A DNA stretch of 64,000 nt, from the NCBI GenBank assembly GCA_017643365.1, contig JAEPNO010000008.1:62001-126000 (forward strand), in the 5' to 3' direction. This DNA comes from Balneolaceae bacterium (lineage in GTDB: Bacteria > Bacteroidota > Rhodothermia > Balneolales > Balneolaceae). This document shows positions 61,331 to 64,000 of this stretch, in pieces; within the stretch, counting starts at the first letter, position 1; every line of letters begins with the position of its first letter. The notes under the pieces are model-generated. The model had not been told where the DNA came from and made no database searches. It saw only the letters and a program-made list of their open reading frames with translations. A program made the translations under genes and the position numbers.

Positions 61331-61378
61331 CTACAGGAGCTCCCTCTCCTATTGTAGGAGAGGGTCGGGGTGAGGTCG
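61331..61378. repeat. Palindromic repeat family B, copy 4
   Basis: CTACAGGAGCTCCCTCTCCT followed by ATTGTAGGAGAGGGTCGGGG and TGAGGTC. Confidence 0.7.
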
Positions 61379-61490
61379 GTTGAACATTCTAATTACGAAT
61401 ATGCGAGGTACGATCAACTACGCTGAAGTTTACTAATCGAAGCTTTAGCATAGATTAGCTTCGTTGATTAAAATTTACGAATCAACTAAT

Positions 61491-61541
61491 TCCCCTCCGG
61501 TGGAGGGGTGGTTCGACGAACGTCAAAGCGGGGTGGTGAAG
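61491..61541 (+). repeat. Intergenic repeat family A, copy 3 (shortened)
   Basis: TTCCCCTCCGGTGGAGGGGT then GGTTCGACGAACGTCAAAGC and GGGGTGGTGA. The middle CGACGGTTCCTGAGCCCGTC part of the full element is missing or changed. Confidence 0.7.
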
Positions 61542-61667
61542 AACAGCGGAACAGTTGATCAACTACGTCAAGACTTCGTTGATTAAAAACATCGAACTTC
61601 GAACTTTGAATGATTGAATTACGAATATGGGATTTAGGATTCACGAGTTACGAATTACTGACCCCTC

Positions 61668-61709
61668 TTTGTTTCTCCCCTGCCACAGGGGAGAAGACTT
61701 TGATATTTA
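61668..61709. repeat. Palindromic repeat family C, copy 2
   Basis: TTTGTTTCTCCCCTGCCACA followed by GGGGAGAAGACTTTGATATT. One base of the hairpin loop differs from the copy at 35449-35488. Confidence 0.7.
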
Positions 61710-61805
61710 TATAATTTCATGAATAAATTTCTGCCTGAAAAGTATCCGCAATTAATTGAGAGATAAATCTATAAGCGCTTTTCAGGTTTGGCGGTTCGAT
61801 TTCAT

Positions 61806-61858
61806 AAGTCTCCCCTTGAGGGGAGTGCCTTCAGCCAACCGGCGGACGGCGAGGGGTG
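61806..61858. repeat. GC-rich palindrome with CTTCAGCCAACCGGCGGACG tail
   Basis: AAGTCTCCCCTTGAGGGGAG forms the hairpin, followed by TGCCTTCAGCCAACCGGCGG and ACGGCGAGGGGTGTA. Single copy here; the edge resembles the element at 1727-1767. Confidence 0.55.
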
Positions 61859-61928
61859 TAAAACATTTGAACTTCGAACATTTGAACTTTGAACAACGTC
61901 GAATGATCTTGTTCCCAAATCAAGATTA

Positions 61929-61976
61929 CTACAGGAGCTCCCTCTCCTATTGTAGGAGAGGGTCGGGGTGAGGTCA
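61929..61976. repeat. Palindromic repeat family B, copy 5
   Basis: Identical in the core to copy 4: CTACAGGAGCTCCCTCTCCT, ATTGTAGGAGAGGGTCGGGG, TGAGGTC. Confidence 0.7.
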
Positions 61977-62091
61977 GTAGAACTTCGAATTACGAAAATG
62001 CGAGGTACGATCAACTACGCTGAAGCTTACTAATCGAAGCTTTAGCATAGATTAGCTTCGTTGATTAAAATTCACGATTTACGAAGTAATA

Positions 62092-62161
62092 AATTCCCCT
62101 CCGGTGGTGGGGTGGCACGACGGTTCCTGAGCCCGTCGAAGGAGTCGTGACGGGGTGGTGA
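62092..62161 (+). repeat. Intergenic repeat family A, copy 4
   Basis: Full-length element with TCCCCTCCGGTGGTGGGGTG, GCACGACGGTTCCTGAGCCC and GTCGTGACGGGGTGGTG. One change in the hairpin arm (GGTGGTGGGG for GGTGGAGGGG). Confidence 0.7.
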
Positions 62162-62362
62162 AGAACAGCGGAACAGTTGAACATTTGAACTTCGAACAGC
62201 TGAAACTCCAATACATTGCAACAGTCTTTGTAGCCAATTACTGAAGTTGGTATAATTAGCCCATAGGTTATAGATAAACCAACTGAAAATTCTCGGCTTC
62301 TTCATTGTATATTTAAAAACAATCCTCAGATTCATTTAATTATGTACTGAGGCGAGGAAAAT

Positions 62363-62503
62363 GTGGATGTTCAATATTACATTGTGAGTGATTTCTTAAA
62401 ACAGGCGAAAAGAAATGGGTTAACTACTTCTCTTACACTTATATCAAATTCTTCCCAATGGAATTATTGGGTTGAGCCATTGGAGATGTTTATGCCTAAC
62501 TAA
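62363..62503 (+). pseudogene. Short frame, probable remnant of a larger gene
   Basis: A GTG-started frame of 46 codons ending in WVEPLEMFMPN. Its segment SNSSQWNYWVEP is matched at DNA level by 63279-63316, which reads SNSSHWNYWVDPFQQL. There is no clear RBS and no start ATG. It looks like a leftover 3' end of an AT-rich gene of a kind present again just downstream, but I cannot name the family. Confidence 0.3.
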
Positions 62504-62539
62504 ATTTAAAACCATTTTAATAAATGTATAAATTTCTGA

Positions 62540-63214
62540 GTGATACAAGTTTATAAATATAGCTTATTGATAATATTATTTTTGTTTAGTGTTCGATTAT
62601 CCTATTCTCAAAGTAATAGACTGTACTTATCGTACGGTATTATGAATTTCAGTACCAATTCTGAAATTGGAGGAGAAGAAATATTTTATGAGTATGGTAA
62701 CGATTGGAGTTTGAAATTTGAGTATCCAGTATATAAGTACATATTCATTTCTGTTGGTTTAGGTATCTATGAATCTGCAATAAGTGTTCCATTTATTGGG
62801 TCTTTTGAGAATGGTGAGAGAATAACTATAAAATCTTCACCAATAAAAGTAAGATATTTCCAAAGCCCTATTTCAATTATATATAAATCTAGATCGAAAA
62901 AGATTAACCCAATACTTGAAATTGGAACAGTTTTAGCAAGAAAATATAAATCACAGGAAGGTGAAGTATTGTTATTTGGGAACAGTATCCCAACTTCTAT
63001 TACTCACTTATATAGTGATAATTTAACTAGGTTAAATTTATCTTTTGGATTGGAATATGAATCTCCGAAACAAGTAAAGTTTCAATTTTCTTTCGGTTAT
63101 CATAGAGATTTAAGTCATTCAATAAAAGACAATCAAAGTAATTCAAAAGAAGTATCTAAGATATATTTTGATGGAATTTCATTTAGGTTTGCACTATGCC
63201 TTTTAAGTATCTGA
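62540..63214 (+). CDS. AT-rich exported protein, possible outer-membrane barrel, unknown
   Basis: A 224-residue protein with a signal peptide (YSLLIILFLFSVRLSYSQ) and alternating aromatic and polar beta-type strands (LYLSYGIMNFSTNSEI, RLNLSFGLEYESPKQVKFQF, YFDGISFRFALCLLSI), as in small outer-membrane beta-barrels. The start is a GTG at 62540, which gives the complete signal peptide. No ATG fits. AT content is much higher than in the flanking housekeeping genes, suggesting horizontal origin. It is followed by repeat sequence and a lipoprotein gene. Confidence 0.55.
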   Translation: MIQVYKYSLLIILFLFSVRLSYSQSNRLYLSYGIMNFSTNSEIGGEEIFYEYGNDWSLKFEYPVYKYIFISVGLGIYESAISVPFIGSFENGERITIKSSPIKVRYFQSPISIIYKSRSKKINPILEIGTVLARKYKSQEGEVLLFGNSIPTSITHLYSDNLTRLNLSFGLEYESPKQVKFQFSFGYHRDLSHSIKDNQSNSKEVSKIYFDGISFRFALCLLSI

Positions 63215-63233
63215 TCATCGTAATTATTACCGT

Positions 63234-63315
63234 TTTCCCTCGTGCCGATCAACTTGTCCGGTATGCCTCCTTGAACCGCTGGTTCAAATTCTTCCCATTG
63301 GAATTATTGGGTTGA
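63234..63315. repeat. Degenerate repeat, copy 1 (CCTTGAACC-GCT-GGTTCAA)
   Basis: CGTTTTCCCTCGTGCCGATC, then CTTGTCCGGTATGCCTCCTT and GAACCGCTGGTTCAAATTCT. Copy 2 is at 63743-63804. TTGAACC and GGTTCAA form an inverted repeat. On the plus strand both copies read RYASLNxWFKF and stop soon after, so they may be remnants of coding ends. Confidence 0.6.
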
Positions 63316-63347
63316 TCCGTTCCAACAACTTATAAAAGTTATACTTT

Positions 63348-63707
63348 ATGAATAACTTAATTCTCATATTGATAACATTCTTAATAATAATCTCTTCTTG
63401 TTTTGGAAATATAGATGACGACCCGGTCTTCAACATTACGATAATAGAATTGAAAACGAATCCCGAGATTATAACAACCAACTCCCAAGTGGAGTTTGAG
63501 GTAATTATTTCTGATAGCCTAAATCTAAATAACTATGAATTTACTTGGGTAATTGCCAACTCAGAAGTTAGAACAACTACTACATCAAAGACGGTTTGGG
63601 ATACTCCAGAAAATCCAGGTGAGTATGATTTACTTGTTCATGTTATAGATCAAGACCCGTTATCAAGTGATCCTTTTAAAGAGTATTTAATAACCATAAT
63701 CGACTAA
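63348..63707 (+). CDS. AT-rich putative lipoprotein with Ig/PKD-like part
   Basis: A 119-residue protein with a hydrophobic signal ending in a lipobox-like IISSC (residues 14-18; ILITFLIIISSCFGNIDDDP), followed by a single beta-rich domain (VEFEVIISDSLNLNNYEFTW and ENPGEYDLLVHVIDQDPLSS) that resembles an Ig/PKD-like fold. It should be attached to a membrane. No RBS stands out, and the gene is flanked by the two repeat copies at 63234 and 63743, so it may be part of an acquired unit. Confidence 0.5.
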   Translation: MNNLILILITFLIIISSCFGNIDDDPVFNITIIELKTNPEIITTNSQVEFEVIISDSLNLNNYEFTWVIANSEVRTTTTSKTVWDTPENPGEYDLLVHVIDQDPLSSDPFKEYLITIID

Positions 63708-63742
63708 AAATGAGATAGATTTTAACTTTAAAAACCATTTGC

Positions 63743-63804
63743 TTTTTCCCTCGTCCCAAACAACTTGACCGGTATGCCTCCTTGAACCACTGGTTCAAAT
63801 TCCT
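63743..63804. repeat. Degenerate repeat, copy 2
   Basis: TTTTTCCCTCGTCCCAAACA, ACTTGACCGGTATGCCTCCT and TGAACCACTGGTTCAAATTC. Shares all but a few bases with copy 1. The two copies flank the lipoprotein gene in direct orientation. Confidence 0.6.
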
Positions 63805-63868
63805 TTTCGGATAAAGCTTCAATAATGAAAGCTGGGTTTACTTTGTATCTGAAACTAGAGCTTCCCAA

Positions 63869-64000
63869 ATGGCGCAAACTAAGACGCAACATGCATGGAG
63901 GTTATTCGAACTACCAAGCATGAAGAAATGGTGGAAAGGATTAATCAAAAATAAATGGGTGAAAGTTAGCCTAGCTTTATTATCGGCTGTTCTGATAGTC
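63869..64000 (+). CDS. Start of an unknown membrane protein (cut by window end)
   Basis: An open frame runs to the window edge. From the ATG at 63869 it reads 17 residues before the methionine at 63920, then KKWWKGLIKNKWVKVSLALL and SAVLIV, a positively charged N-terminus followed by a membrane helix, as in signal-anchored proteins. Either ATG could be the start; 63920 gives a conventional signal anchor. The family cannot be told from this part. Confidence 0.5.
   Translation, partial: MAQTKTQHAWRLFELPSMKKWWKGLIKNKWVKVSLALLSAVLIV

Larger units (their letters stand above)
61317..61559. repeat. Left copy of an imperfect ~250-base duplication
   Basis: Matches 61915-62181 in order: AAATCAAGAT, a family-B palindrome, GAGGTACGATCAACTACGCT, ACTAATCGAAGCTTTAGCAT, TTCGTTGATTAAAATT, a family-A element and GAAGAACAGCGGAACAGTTG. 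The copies differ by point changes and small indels, and the left copy has a shortened family-A element. Confidence 0.75.
61915..62181. repeat. Right copy of the imperfect ~250-base duplication
   Basis: See the copy at 61317-61559. This copy has the full-length family-A element (62092-62161), which makes it about 24 bases longer. Confidence 0.75.
61153..62539. repeat. Repeat-rich intergenic region
   Basis: About 1.4 kb without a convincing gene, apart from a possible remnant at 62363-62503. It holds two copies each of families A and B, one of C, one other palindrome (61806-61858) and a large imperfect duplication (61317-61559 against 61915-62181). Many degenerate units such as GAACATTTGAACTTTGAAC and GATCAACTACGCTGAAGCTT occur. 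Short frames at 61756-61971, 61802-62014 and 62072-62335 are built from these repeats. Confidence 0.75.

Noticed and set aside
61153-62539. CRISPR array in the repeat-rich spacer
   Set aside because: The repeats are of several kinds, unevenly spaced, and there are no regular spacers or cas genes.
1-64000. rRNA, tRNA, prophage structural or transposase genes
   Set aside because: I looked for rRNA and tRNA-like segments and for transposase or phage protein patterns in the long frames and saw none. A tRNA could be missed by eye.

Overview
The window looks like a chromosomal segment from a motile, moderate-GC member of the Balneolota (Balneolaceae-like, FCB superphylum). This is an inference from gene content: a complete-looking flagellar system sits beside FCB-type genes (SusC-style TonB receptor with a carboxypeptidase-like N-terminal domain, BNR/VPS10-type secreted beta-propeller protein, GbsR-type regulator). 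No rRNA or tRNA gene was seen to fix the taxonomy.

Layout. 0-1.5 kb: fliP (cut by the window edge), fliQ, fliR on the plus strand. 1.5-2.25 kb: repeat-rich convergent spacer. 2.25-9.15 kb, minus strand: flhB-flhA-flhF-flhG, a small membrane protein, the flagellar sigma factor fliA and a small charged protein. 9.58-18.08 kb, plus strand: flgF-flgG-flgA-flgH-flgI-flgJ-flgN-flgK-flgL and a glycosyltransferase-2-like/TPR protein, ending in a strong terminator. 18.2-22.7 kb: accessory block with a GIY-YIG repeat protein, VapBC-like and HigBA toxin-antitoxin pairs and unknown genes. 22.7-26.3 kb: PAS histidine kinase with a degenerate ATPase domain and a sigma-54 activator (FleS/FleR-like). 26.5-28.95 kb, minus strand: fliS-fliD-fliT-like and a small flagellar protein. 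29.4-35.3 kb: a 1560-residue fusion enzyme (TPR, OGT/GT41, FkbM-like methyltransferase, WecF/GT56) followed by a WecE-type sugar aminotransferase. 36.1-42.0 kb: five tandem flagellin genes, each with its own promoter and terminator. 42.1-54.4 kb: transglutaminase-like exported protein, aldo/keto reductase, and an acyl-metabolism cluster (two alpha/beta hydrolases, acyl-CoA ligase, FabH-like protein, SDR, GbsR regulator, sodium symporter, TonB receptor). 54.6-61.2 kb: NTF2-like pseudogene with two stop codons, BNR protein, YgjP-type metalloprotease, Uup-type ABC-F ATPase. 61.2-64 kb: repeat-rich spacer, small AT-rich exported proteins and the start of an unknown membrane protein.

How it fits together. 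Reading the promoters by eye gives a regulatory logic: a conserved box TTTAAG-N16/17-CGATAA precedes all five flagellins. The same box lies divergently upstream of the operon that encodes FliA itself, and a weaker version lies in front of fliS. Sigma-54-type -24/-12 boxes precede flgF, fliS and the giant glycosyltransferase gene, and the FleR-like activator lies in the same window. The most novel element is the fusion glycosyltransferase plus WecE pair, placed between the filament-cap/chaperone genes and the flagellin array. I infer a flagellin O-glycosylation system in which an OGT domain starts a glycan that a WecF domain extends with an aminodeoxyhexose of the Fuc4N type and a methyltransferase domain may decorate. 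Several families of palindromic intergenic repeats recur across the window.
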